From Planctomycetaceae bacterium (GTDB lineage: Bacteria > Planctomycetota > Planctomycetia > Pirellulales > Pirellulaceae), in the NCBI GenBank assembly GCA_002709045.1, contig PAPJ01000043.1, positions 1 to 50,348 of the forward strand: a DNA stretch of 50,348 bases, given 5' to 3'. The translations under genes and the position numbers were made by a program. Below the pieces are notes generated by a model. It was not told the origin of the DNA. It did no database searches and worked only from the letters and a program-made list of their open reading frames with translations. Below are positions 27,030-35,676 of the stretch, piece by piece; the first letter of the stretch is position 1; each line of letters opens with the position of its first letter.

Positions 27030-27413
27030 GTGGCTGCAAAAAATAAGAAAAAAAAGAATCCCTTTTACACACTACTAATTTGGGTTGGTGTGGTCTTTGC
27101 GGTAACCGCGACGTCCTATGGTGTAATGACGGTGACATATTTACGGGCGTCTGAGGAGATTACTGAATTGAGTGATCCGGCTGAGACATATCATCCTTTG
27201 TTTCGATTTTTAGATAAAAACGGCTTCGATTTGATGCTCGCTGAATTAGGGGTGCTTGGCGTTTTGACGTTCGCTGCCATCGCCTATGACGAAGTGCATG
27301 ACCCGGACGGCTTGCGTGATCAGGCTAAAACGCCCAAGCATGTGCTGCAAGCCCCGCCTGAAAATGATGTAGTTAGTGCGAAGCAGACAGAAGAATCAAC
27401 GAGTAACACGTAG
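27030..27413 (+). CDS. Small two-helix membrane protein
   Basis: A 127-residue protein of no recognised family. GTG 27030 was chosen because aaggagagg lies 9 nt upstream; the longer frame from 27006 has no such signal. After a Lys-rich start (AAKNKKKKNPF) it has a hydrophobic helix (YTLLIWVGVVFAVTATSYGVM), a region of about 45 residues, a second helix (MLAELGVLGVLTFAAIAYDE) and a hydrophilic tail. Both termini are likely cytoplasmic. It precedes ligA by 14 bp and is probably cotranscribed. Confidence 0.75.
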   Translation: MAAKNKKKKNPFYTLLIWVGVVFAVTATSYGVMTVTYLRASEEITELSDPAETYHPLFRFLDKNGFDLMLAELGVLGVLTFAAIAYDEVHDPDGLRDQAKTPKHVLQAPPENDVVSAKQTEESTSNT

Positions 27414-27427
27414 AAGGGCTGGTAGCG

Positions 27428-29449
27428 GTGAGCAAAAAAGCACAACAACAGATTGCTCAGTTACGCAGTGATTTGTTGCGTCATAATAAACTCTATTATA
27501 TTGACGCCCAACCTCAGATTACGGACCTGCAGTACGATCAATTGCTACAGGAACTTCATAAGTTAGAGCAGCTTTATCCTGAATATGATTCTCCTGACAG
27601 TCCTACTAAGCGAGTTGGAGAGCAGCCTGTTGATTATTTGGTGACGGTTGAACATCGTTTACCGATGTTATCGATTGATAATACCTATAACCTTGAAGAG
27701 TTGAGAAAGTTCGGGCAGAGAAGCAAGGAAACACTCGATGGGCGTGAATCCGAGTGGGTGGTGGAGGTGAAGATCGACGGGGTCGCTGCTTCTGTTATCT
27801 ATGAAAATGGGGTGCTTGCACGAGCATTAACGCGAGGCAATGGTGTGCAGGGTGACGAGATTACTCATAATATTAGAACTATTGCTGACATCCCTTTGAA
27901 ATTACTCGGAGATGACCTGCCGGAAGTGTTGGAAGTACGTGGTGAAGTCTATATGACCAATCATGATCTGTCGCAAATTAATGAGCGTCAGATTGCACGA
28001 GGTGATAGTCCTTTTAAAAACACCAGAAATGCGACAGCAGGCAGCATTCGCCAACTCGATCCTCGCATTTGTGCAGAACGCAGGCTGAGAATGTTCTGTC
28101 ATGGAATAGGACATTGCGAAGGTATTCGTAGTACTTCCCATATGGAATTTCTGGATGAGATACGTGAATACGGTTTGCCCGCGTCACCCTTTGTCAACAG
28201 TTTCAGAACATTTGAAGAGGCGATAGAACACTGTGGATTTCTTACGCAGGAGATTCAGGATATTGATTTTGAAGTAGACGGAATCGTCCTTAAGCTGAAT
28301 CAGTTCAGGCAACGAGAAGCACTAGGTAATACGGCTAAGAGTCCGCGTTGGATCGTGGCCTATAAATGGGAACGGTATGAAGCAATCACGAAATTAAACA
28401 ATATCACCGTACAGGTAGGTAAAACAGGAGCCATAACTCCGGTTGCTGAATTGGAGCCTGTGGAATTGGCCGGTACAACCGTCAGTCGGTCAAGCCTGCA
28501 TAATGCAGACGAAATTAAACGAAAAGATATTCGGGTCGGTGATGTAGTGGTTGTCGAGAAGGCGGGAAAGATTATTCCAAGGGTCGTGCGTGTTGAAAAA
28601 CATGAACGCAGGACGGACTTACCGGAGTTTCTTTTTCCAACGCATTGTCCGGAATGTAAGACTGCTGTCGTCAGAGATGAGGGTGGCGTTTATATTCGTT
28701 GCCCAAATTATCAGTGTCCGGCACAATTACGCGAACGAATTCGTTTCTACGCCACTCGTAATGCGATGGATATTGAAGGGTTGGGAGATAAGCTTGTTGA
28801 ACAGTTGGTTAGATCCGGGCTGGTATCCGGTTATGCGGATTTGTATAAGCTGTCATCTGCGCAAGTTGCTGAGTTAGATCGTATGGGAGAAAAATCAGCC
28901 GAGAATGTGATAGTCAATATTCAAACGAGTAAGCAGCGCAGTTTAGCCAAAGTCCTTAATGCACTTTCTATTCGTCATGTGGGAACTCAGGTGGCTGCCA
29001 CGATCGCTCAGCATTTTCCAACATTGGAGGCATTGCGGCAGGCTAGTATTGAGCAGTTAAGTAATATCGATGAAATTGGTGATGTGATCGCTGAAAGCCT
29101 CTATTGTTTTGTTCACGAGTCGCCGGGTAAAGAAATTCTGACTGAACTTGTCGAGGCGGGCGTCGAGATGGTTTCGGAAGATTCCGGTGGTCAACAGATT
29201 AGTGACCTATTTGCCGACAAGACATTTGTCGTCACCGGTACCTTAACCAACTATACACGCAATCAAATTCATGACTTGATCGTCCTGCATGGTGGAAAGA
29301 CAAGTAGTAGCGTTTCAGCAAAAACAGACTACCTGGTGGCAGGTGAAAATGCGGGGAGCAAACTAGAGAAAGCAGAGCAACTGAAAGTGCAAGTCGTAAG
29401 CGAAGCAGACTTTGAACGATTGATCAGTCCGGATAACCTGCTGTTTTGA
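27428..29449 (+). CDS. ligA: NAD-dependent DNA ligase LigA
   Basis: Seals nicks in replication and repair using NAD. 673 residues, the standard length. Adenylation motif K115-I-D-G (VEVKIDGVA), preceded by the Ia domain (YYIDAQPQITDLQYD). The OB fold, the four-Cys zinc finger (CPEC and CPNYQC), helix-hairpin-helix segments (MDIEGLGDKLVEQL, IDEIGDVIAESL) and the C-terminal BRCT domain (DKTFVVTGTL to DYLVAGENAGSKLEKAEQL) follow in order. It starts at GTG 27428. It converges with the peroxiredoxin gene. Confidence 0.97.
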   Translation: MSKKAQQQIAQLRSDLLRHNKLYYIDAQPQITDLQYDQLLQELHKLEQLYPEYDSPDSPTKRVGEQPVDYLVTVEHRLPMLSIDNTYNLEELRKFGQRSKETLDGRESEWVVEVKIDGVAASVIYENGVLARALTRGNGVQGDEITHNIRTIADIPLKLLGDDLPEVLEVRGEVYMTNHDLSQINERQIARGDSPFKNTRNATAGSIRQLDPRICAERRLRMFCHGIGHCEGIRSTSHMEFLDEIREYGLPASPFVNSFRTFEEAIEHCGFLTQEIQDIDFEVDGIVLKLNQFRQREALGNTAKSPRWIVAYKWERYEAITKLNNITVQVGKTGAITPVAELEPVELAGTTVSRSSLHNADEIKRKDIRVGDVVVVEKAGKIIPRVVRVEKHERRTDLPEFLFPTHCPECKTAVVRDEGGVYIRCPNYQCPAQLRERIRFYATRNAMDIEGLGDKLVEQLVRSGLVSGYADLYKLSSAQVAELDRMGEKSAENVIVNIQTSKQRSLAKVLNALSIRHVGTQVAATIAQHFPTLEALRQASIEQLSNIDEIGDVIAESLYCFVHESPGKEILTELVEAGVEMVSEDSGGQQISDLFADKTFVVTGTLTNYTRNQIHDLIVLHGGKTSSSVSAKTDYLVAGENAGSKLEKAEQLKVQVVSEADFERLISPDNLLF

Positions 29450-29533
29450 AATCTTCTCAAATCCTGCAATTTCCAAGCCCTCCGAAGTCCGAGGATCAAT
29501 GGTTCGCGGATGAATCAGCATAAGTGGTAACGG

Positions 29534-30133
29534 CTATTTTTGGTTGATACCTAACTCTTTGAGTTTCTTCACGAGGTCAGCACCATGTGTTTTGGCGCTT
29601 ACTTCTTTGTCGACATGAAGAACCTTACCGTCGGTACCGATGATATAAGTCCAACGGAAAGGAACAGGTCGTTTGTCGGTAACCACGCCGTAGGTACGGG
29701 CGGTTTTTTTCTCAGGATCGCTGAGGATGGGATAGTCGAGTTTAAGAGAATCGGCGTATCGCTTATTAGTTTCTGCAGTATCACAACTGGCGGTAAAAAA
29801 GGCGACATTGAATTTGTCCAGTCCCGATCCTTTTTCACGGGCCGCTACGTTAAAGGTTCGGTCACCTAGTAGTTTTAGATCAAACCCTTTTTCAACTCCG
29901 CTGACACGCAGCGAATCACATTGAGCCGTTCAACCACCGGTAAATGCTTTAGGGAACCAGGCAACGATAACCACTTTGCCTTTGTAATCTGATAATTTGT
30001 GGACTTTGCCATCGCTGCCGGCTAAGGCAAAGTCAGGAGCCTGATCTCCGGTTTTGACTTCGGCACTTAGTGCAGTGGTAATCAGTGTCAGCAGGGCCAG
30101 CAGGCCACAGAACTTAATAAAAGACGGCTTCAT
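29534..30133 (-). CDS. Secreted peroxiredoxin, probable selenoprotein (Sec68 encoded by TGA)
   Basis: Thiol-type peroxidase of the AhpC/TSA (Bcp/PrxQ-like) group, 199 residues when TGA at 29930-29932 is read as selenocysteine. ATG 30133 starts a signal peptide (FCGLLALLTLITTALSA). The thioredoxin fold follows: GDQAPDFAL, KVVIVAWFPKAFTGG, then TGA, then TAQC. In Cys homologues the residue after TGG is the peroxidatic Cys, so Sec68 sits exactly there, with Cys72 close by. The same frame stays open for 131 codons after the TGA and is homologous: YPILSDPEKKTARTYGVV and RWTYIIGTDGKV, ending at TAG 29534. A SECIS-like hairpin follows the TGA. The alternative is a point-mutated pseudogene. Confidence 0.85.
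29897..29915 (-). promoter_or_regulatory. Bacterial SECIS-like hairpin
   Basis: In the mRNA the segment from nt 18 to 36, counting U of the UGA as 1, forms a 7-bp stem (UUCGCUG with CAGCGGA, one G-U pair) closing a 5-nt loop CGUGU. The loop begins 21 nt after the UGA and has G as its second nucleotide. This fits the general bacterial SECIS description as I recall it (apical loop about 16-37 nt after UGA, G among the first two loop bases). It lies in coding sequence, as expected in bacteria. The fold was done by eye. Confidence 0.7.
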
Positions 30134-30269
30134 CAGATTGGCCTTTCGGTTATATTTTCATTAGGTCTTCTCTTAATTTGACTATCAGCAATATAGCCTG
30201 TCCAATTTATTCAATCGACGATTGAATCAAAGAAATTCAGCAAATAACTTAACCAAGAAAACAAACCAG

Positions 30270-31610
30270 ATGAAACAACAATTACTAGTACTGATGAGCC
30301 TGGTATTAACTCAAATTGCAGTCAATCCTGCTGTAGCTCAACAGTGGCATCAGTTTCGCGGCCCCGGTTCACGAGGCATTAGTGGCAACAATCAGCTACC
30401 AATTAGTTGGGATTATGAAAGTCGTGAAGGTATCCATTGGGAAGTGGAGACAGAAGGCCGAGGCTGGTCTTCGCCAATCATTACGTCAGGTAAGATCTAT
30501 TACACAACGGTCGTTAATGAGGGCCAAACCGAAGATGCGCGCAAGGGTCTGTATTTTGGTGGTGACCGCTCGAAGCCCCCCGCAGGTGTCCATCACTGGT
30601 TAGTGATTTGCCGTGAACTTAAATCCGGAAAACTGGTATGGAAGAAAGAAGTGCATAAAGGGATACCCGTGGGTTCGGTTCACATTAAGAACAGCTATGC
30701 CTCTGAAACTGCGGTGACCGACGGTGAGCGACTCTATGTGTCGTTCGGACATCTGGGAGTTTTTTGTCTGGATCTTGACGGTCAGTCAATTTGGGAACGT
30801 CGAGGTAAAGTTGCTAAAACCCGGCATGATTGGGGAACGGCTGCTTCTCCGGTGCTTTATAAAGACCAACTATTTATTGTCGATGACAATGAAGAACAGT
30901 CGCTGTTACTGGCGCTGGATAAGAATACCGGCAAAGAGTTGTGGCAGGCTAAGCGACCTGAGGGTAGCAACTGGGCAACGCCGTTTGTCTGGGAAAATTC
31001 GCGACGGACAGAACTGGTCACACCCGGTACCGGTATGAATCGTGTTTATAGTCTGGAGGGAGAATTGCTGTATGAATTCGGAGGCAATTCAAGTATTACC
31101 ATTGCCACGCCCTATGCAGAAGATGACCTTTTATTTGTTAGTAGTGGATATGTGTTGGATCAGAAAAAACCATTGTTTGCAATTAAACCCGGAGCCAGTG
31201 GCGATATTAGTCTGAAGGATCGTGAAACAAGTAATGAATACATTGCCTGGTGTCAAAAACAGGCGGCACCTTACAACCCGAGTACGGTTTTGTATGAAGG
31301 CAGGATTTATGTGCTGTACGACCGCGGCTTCTTTGCTTGCTTTGATGCAAAGACCGGAAAAGAGATTTATGCAAAGCAAAGACTCAATGCGGGAAGAGCT
31401 TTTACTAGTTCACCATGGGCTTACCGAGGTCATGTTTTTTGTATTAATGAGTTTGGGGAGACGTATGTAATCAAAGCGGGAGATGAGTTTGAAGTGATCG
31501 GTAAGAACAAGTTGCATGTAACCGATATGGCCATGGCAACGCCCTCTATTGCAGACGCTCAACTGATTATTCGTACCGCTGAGCGTCTCTACAGTATTAG
31601 ACAGAAGTAA
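30270..31610 (+). CDS. Secreted PQQ-like beta-propeller protein
   Basis: A 446-residue exported protein with a PQQ-binding-like/YWTD-type beta-propeller; no catalytic role can be assigned. ATG 30270 begins a signal peptide (MKQQLLVLMSLVLTQIAVNPAVAQ); TTG 30222 is less likely. The mature N-terminus WHQFRGPGSRGIS is the typical opening of planctomycete PQQ-like repeat proteins. Repeats with W-x-x-x-x-x-x-G and conserved SSPIIT, TAASPVLYKDQLFIVDD and TPSIADAQLIIRT blades are visible. It is divergent from the peroxiredoxin gene (136 bp). Confidence 0.88.
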   Translation: MKQQLLVLMSLVLTQIAVNPAVAQQWHQFRGPGSRGISGNNQLPISWDYESREGIHWEVETEGRGWSSPIITSGKIYYTTVVNEGQTEDARKGLYFGGDRSKPPAGVHHWLVICRELKSGKLVWKKEVHKGIPVGSVHIKNSYASETAVTDGERLYVSFGHLGVFCLDLDGQSIWERRGKVAKTRHDWGTAASPVLYKDQLFIVDDNEEQSLLLALDKNTGKELWQAKRPEGSNWATPFVWENSRRTELVTPGTGMNRVYSLEGELLYEFGGNSSITIATPYAEDDLLFVSSGYVLDQKKPLFAIKPGASGDISLKDRETSNEYIAWCQKQAAPYNPSTVLYEGRIYVLYDRGFFACFDAKTGKEIYAKQRLNAGRAFTSSPWAYRGHVFCINEFGETYVIKAGDEFEVIGKNKLHVTDMAMATPSIADAQLIIRTAERLYSIRQK

Positions 31611-31721
31611 TAGGGTCTTTTTGCGAATAGATTTAAGTCATACGGTCATAAATTGTCGAATGGTTAGAGTATTAGACAGGTTGACAAACAGAGGTTTTCT
31701 AATTCAACTAAGTTGCTTATT

Positions 31722-31794
<73 letters not shown>

Positions 31795-31798
31795 CAAG

Positions 31799-31830
31799 TA
31801 CCCATCGGCTTCGGCCGGTGGGTATTTTTT
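31799..31830 (+). terminator. Intrinsic terminator of tRNA-Lys
   Basis: An 11-bp stem (tacccatcggc with gccggtgggta, one G-T wobble) closed by a TTCG tetraloop in the stable C(UUCG)G context, followed by six T residues at 31825-31830. Confidence 0.96.
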
Positions 31831-31928
31831 GCGCTTTTCATGACTAATAGTTAGAGTTTGTTCACGATGATCTATAATGCACACTGATCCGTTTGTTTCA
31901 AAATTTAGCAATCTTTGGAATCGTATTA

Positions 31929-32771
31929 ATGTATCTTTCTGTCTCGGTACGCATCGTTGAAGCCAGCTGTAAGACAAAACTTAACGTACCACTGGAAGAT
32001 TTCATCGGAATCGTACAGCAGGGAGGAGCTACGGCCATTTGTATGCGTGCTAGCGGTGCTGGTGTCGAAGACAGCCCGGAGCGGCTTCAAACGCTGGCAT
32101 CAATTATTTCCGCCGCGGATCTTCCGGTTACGATGATAACTGCTGATTATGATGTTCCGCTGAACAATGAAGATGGTCCCAGTAGTCTACGGGACATTCG
32201 CCCATCGCTTGATGTGGCAGAAGCATTTGGTTGTGACCTGATCCGGATTTGCATGAAGAAAGAAGATGATATTGCCTTTGCACGTCAGGCTGCAGATCTG
32301 GCGGCAGAGCGCGGAATCCGCCTGGCTCATCAATGCCATACGACCAGTTTATTTGAAGAAGTCGACCAGATATTGAATGTACTAAGCGAGATCAACCGGG
32401 ACAACTTTGGCATTATCTACGAACCTGCTAATCTTCTGCTCAACGCTCAGGATTATGGTATCGAGACGCTGCAAAGGCTCAAACCTCACATTATGAATGT
32501 CTACGTACAGAATCATCGACTCGATCCGGAAGGTCCTGAGGTGCTTGAGACATTTTGCAGAGGGCCGGTTCGTTTTCATCATCTGTATTTGTGGGAAAGC
32601 GGAGGTGTTGACTTTGCTCAGGTATTCCGGGGATTGAATGCTATCGACTATTGCGGCAGTTTTACCATCCACCAGGCCCAGGGGATAGAAACGTTGGCAG
32701 CCGCCACCGATTATGTAAAAGCTTGCCGCGAGTTCTTTGAACGCCAGATGGAATTAGCCAACGACAACTGA
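31929..32771 (+). CDS. Xylose-isomerase-like TIM-barrel protein
   Basis: A 280-residue protein of the sugar phosphate isomerase/epimerase (AP endonuclease 2) superfamily; specific reaction unknown. ATG 31929 (MYLSVSVRIVEA) fits homologues better than the frame's first start at 31893. Barrel strands with conserved features are visible: TAICMRASG, DLIRICMKKEDD, RLAHQCHTTSLFEEVD (a metal-site-like His with downstream Glu), NFGIIYEPANLLL and HIMNVYVQNHR. No signal peptide, so cytoplasmic. It is the first gene of a plus-strand group with a VOC protein and an MFS carrier, suggesting a small catabolic unit. Confidence 0.85.
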   Translation: MYLSVSVRIVEASCKTKLNVPLEDFIGIVQQGGATAICMRASGAGVEDSPERLQTLASIISAADLPVTMITADYDVPLNNEDGPSSLRDIRPSLDVAEAFGCDLIRICMKKEDDIAFARQAADLAAERGIRLAHQCHTTSLFEEVDQILNVLSEINRDNFGIIYEPANLLLNAQDYGIETLQRLKPHIMNVYVQNHRLDPEGPEVLETFCRGPVRFHHLYLWESGGVDFAQVFRGLNAIDYCGSFTIHQAQGIETLAAATDYVKACREFFERQMELANDN

Positions 32772-32865
32772 CTTTGGCGTGAGAGCCCTGAAGTCAGTAC
32801 AATGGGGCTTCACACGAATTAGTAGTAATCACTGCAACGATCCGTTGAGACTAAGGAGATAATCA

Positions 32866-33285
32866 ATGGCGATCACTCGTATGGCGCATATGGCACTTCG
32901 CTGTTCGGATCTCGAGAAATCTCGTGATTTTTATACCAACGTTATTGGCTTTGAATTTTTTGCCTGGCGTCCGCAGGGTGACTCGATTGATATCACCGAT
33001 GGTTATATCAATATTACCTTGTTACCGTATCACGGTAATCGTGACGGTTTTGAAGAAGGTGACGAGTATATTCACTTTGGTGTGATTGTTGATAATCTTC
33101 AGGAAATCTGGGACCGGGCTGTTCAATGGGGTGCTGAGATCTCCAAAGGGGATGTCAAAGACCGGACAGAAGTTGAGTTATCAGAAGGTCCTGGGCGTTC
33201 TTTTAAAGTGCTCGACCCCGATGGAAATGTGATCGATGTAACGGCTGATCGTGGCGAATGGCGTTGTGTAAAGTTTGAGGATTAG
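32866..33285 (+). CDS. VOC (glyoxalase/bleomycin-resistance) family protein
   Basis: A 139-residue vicinal-oxygen-chelate protein, usually a metal-dependent lyase, dioxygenase or epimerase. A strong Shine-Dalgarno (aaggag) precedes ATG 32866. The two beta-alpha-beta-beta-beta modules are clear: MAHMALRCSDLEKSRDFYTNVIGFEFF with a His ligand, and YIHFGVIVDNLQEIWDRA with a second His, ending FKVLDPDGNVIDVT with the acidic ligand region. Substrate unknown. It lies 94 bp after the isomerase-like gene and 41 bp before the MFS gene. Confidence 0.9.
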   Translation: MAITRMAHMALRCSDLEKSRDFYTNVIGFEFFAWRPQGDSIDITDGYINITLLPYHGNRDGFEEGDEYIHFGVIVDNLQEIWDRAVQWGAEISKGDVKDRTEVELSEGPGRSFKVLDPDGNVIDVTADRGEWRCVKFED

Positions 33286-33325
33286 TCGATGATCGGAAAT
33301 TTATCTTTGATTGAGAAAGTGGAAA

Positions 33326-34906
33326 ATGTCTTCAGTTGAATATGATCCTGATGAGCCAAAGGGAAATGGCTTAACCAAAAATCAATGTGTGATTACTATT
33401 GCCGTTGCGTTTCTTGGATGGTTTTTCGGTGGTACACATATGGCGACTAATGGTCTTGCCATGCGGACGGCAGGCAAGGAACTGTTAGCCAATGTGGGAA
33501 TCAGTCAACTTACGCAGCTTGATTCCAGTCGGGGAATAAATTATTACGCTAGCTTAAATACCGATGGACAAAGTGGTATCAGCGAAGAAGAACTTGAATT
33601 ACCTGCAGAGGCTACGGGGCTGTCTGTTAAAGATCTCAATTCGCTGAAGCAAAGATTTGCTAAAACCAAAACGGAAGAAGATACTCCGACAGAAGAAGGG
33701 GGGCAGGTTGAGTCAATAACGCAAAAGACAATTCTGCTGACAGCCGCTGATTTGGGAGATTGGGAACGTGAACGACGATTTAATGGTGAAGTCGGGAAAT
33801 GGGCTGGATTTTTTGTTGTGGCCTTCCTGTTTGGTGCGGCTTTAGGAGGTCTGGTCTTTGGTTATATCGGAGATAGGTTTGGCCGCTCTCGAGGCATGAC
33901 CTTCGCAATTCTCTGCTATTCGGCGGCATCTTTAATTGCTTATTTCGCACAAACGCCCGAGCAAATGTGGCTGATTAGATTTATTGTCTGTATGGGCGTT
34001 GGCGGGATGTGGCCTAATGGGGTTGCTCTTATCTCGGAAGCCTGGCCAACCGCGTCGCGACCATTACTGGCAGGAGTGTTAGGTACGGCTGCAAATGTTG
34101 GGATCTTCCTGACCTATACGTTAGGTAGGTATGTTGAAGTAACCGATGATGACTGGCGATGGGTCATGTTGTTAGGTGGCTGCCCAATTGTTCTTGGATT
34201 GATATCCTGGTTGTTTGTTCCGGAATCACCGCTGTGGCTTAAAAAGAAAGCCGAAGGGTTCGTAGCGGAAGATGCTGAGGTTAAGCAGGTCTCGACAAAA
34301 GATGTTTTTACCGGAAAGCTCCTGCCCGTAACAATCGTTGGAATCTTATTGGCAACCGTCCCTCTTCTTGGTGGATGGGGATCGGCTAACTGGGCCGTCT
34401 TTTGGGCAGGACAGGTAGGAGATCAAATGGATTTACCTGAACTTAAGGCCAATGTTGGGATGGCTCGTTCATTGACCGGGATCTTCGGAAGTTTTCTGGG
34501 CGGGTGGGTCGCCAGCCAATTCGGGCGTCGGCGAAGCTATCTAATGACTAGCCTGATTTGTCTGGCAAGCGCCCAATTACTGTTTTGGTATCTGAATCCG
34601 AGCCAGCAATTCTTATTCCTTCTTACGTTTGGAATTTTAGGATTCTTTAGCGGGATCTTCTTCGGTTGGTTGCCGCTGTTTTTACCGGAATTATTCGAAA
34701 CACGGATTCGTAGTACCGGTGCCGGTGTTTGTTTTAATTTTGGTAGGGTAATTACTGCTCTTACGGTAGTCGGGGGAGCTTATATTCTTGCTGCTTTTAA
34801 TGAAGACTATGCACTTGTAGGTCGGATAACGAGTTGGATATATCTCTTGGGAGCTATCGGGATCTGCTTGATGCCCGCGGGCGTCGGTGGTGAAATCAAA
34901 GAGTAG
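33326..34906 (+). CDS. MFS transporter with EF-hand-like loop insertion
   Basis: Major-facilitator carrier of 526 residues. ATG 33326 was chosen with a nearby purine-rich site (gagaaagtggaaa). The first helix (ITIAVAFLGWFFGGTHM) is followed by an unusual insertion of about 100 residues before the second helix (FFVVAFLFGAALGGLVFGYIGDRFGRSRG, the MFS loop 2-3 motif). The insertion is acidic and includes NTDGQSGISEEE near residue 80, an EF-hand-like loop. Later MFS features: PESPLWLKKK after helix 6 and GGWVASQFGRRRS in the second half. Substrate unknown; adjacent to isomerase-like and VOC genes. Confidence 0.88.
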   Translation: MSSVEYDPDEPKGNGLTKNQCVITIAVAFLGWFFGGTHMATNGLAMRTAGKELLANVGISQLTQLDSSRGINYYASLNTDGQSGISEEELELPAEATGLSVKDLNSLKQRFAKTKTEEDTPTEEGGQVESITQKTILLTAADLGDWERERRFNGEVGKWAGFFVVAFLFGAALGGLVFGYIGDRFGRSRGMTFAILCYSAASLIAYFAQTPEQMWLIRFIVCMGVGGMWPNGVALISEAWPTASRPLLAGVLGTAANVGIFLTYTLGRYVEVTDDDWRWVMLLGGCPIVLGLISWLFVPESPLWLKKKAEGFVAEDAEVKQVSTKDVFTGKLLPVTIVGILLATVPLLGGWGSANWAVFWAGQVGDQMDLPELKANVGMARSLTGIFGSFLGGWVASQFGRRRSYLMTSLICLASAQLLFWYLNPSQQFLFLLTFGILGFFSGIFFGWLPLFLPELFETRIRSTGAGVCFNFGRVITALTVVGGAYILAAFNEDYALVGRITSWIYLLGAIGICLMPAGVGGEIKE

Positions 34907-35012
34907 CTATTCTCCCAGACTGTTCTGCGTTACTACACCATTTGCGTGACAGATCTTCGCTTTTTGTGACAATGCTAATCAATTGCAGACAGTTGTTGTA
35001 GTTGGAGATGCG

Positions 35013-35540
35013 GTGTTACCAAGCCTAGGATTTGTGTTTTTAGTGAGCCTGTTAATTCTGGCAACTGTTACAGGCTGGAACTTGTGGCACCCTCAGCGGT
35101 ATCGGCAAAGTGTCTTTGTACTGACGTCTTCATATTCCTTGCCGTATTCTCCAGCTGTAATTTACGCTGAGCTTTATGACCTTTCCAAATGGTGGCAGTG
35201 GCACGGGCAGGTTAGCCCGTTTTGTCAGGTAACACAGCCAGCAGGAATAGGTCAAGTATTATTTAGCCACAGTGAGGCCCCTTTCAATTCACTGGAGATT
35301 GTGCAGGCATGGCAGGATCGGCGTTTACGGTTGATTAGTCAGTCCCTGGCCGATGCTGCCACCGGTTGGGAAGAGTTCGAGTTGTTGGCCGACGGCGCAT
35401 TCTGTCTTCTTAAGTGGAATGCGCGTGTTGAGATTTCACGGTCGGTATCGTTTTCACTAAGCCAAAGAAGAAGACTGGAAAAGGCTCGGCAGGAAATGGT
35501 TTTCCGCTTTTTAGAACATCTTGATTCCGCGCAGCATTAG
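35013..35540 (+). CDS. Membrane-anchored SRPBCC-like protein
   Basis: A 175-residue protein with a single N-terminal helix (LGFVFLVSLLILATVTGW) and a domain resembling the SRPBCC/polyketide-cyclase fold: SSYSLPYSPAVIYAELYDLSKWWQWHGQV, then LEIVQAWQDRRLRLIS and FCLLKWNARVEI. This is a weak fold-level resemblance. GTG 35013 was chosen since ggag lies 5 nt upstream; TTG 34983 is the longest start. Follows the MFS gene by 106 bp. Function unknown. Confidence 0.6.
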   Translation: MLPSLGFVFLVSLLILATVTGWNLWHPQRYRQSVFVLTSSYSLPYSPAVIYAELYDLSKWWQWHGQVSPFCQVTQPAGIGQVLFSHSEAPFNSLEIVQAWQDRRLRLISQSLADAATGWEEFELLADGAFCLLKWNARVEISRSVSFSLSQRRRLEKARQEMVFRFLEHLDSAQH

Positions 35541-35676
35541 GCGAATATTTCTTTAGAGTTAATGCGTTGTCTTTACAGAGAAGCCAAGGCAAACGATACT
35601 TCACTAAGAGTTATGTGGTATTCCAATAGGATTCGACTTAGTTGTTAAGAAGATTTGAAATAGAGAATTTAAAGTG

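Noticed and set aside
29599..29838. Minus-strand 79-codon frame inside the peroxiredoxin region
   Set aside because: It is in a different frame from the conserved peroxiredoxin translation, which fully explains the region.
31681..31703. TTGACA upstream of tRNA-Lys as a promoter
   Set aside because: A perfect -35 box is present but no acceptable -10 hexamer lies at 16-18 nt spacing.
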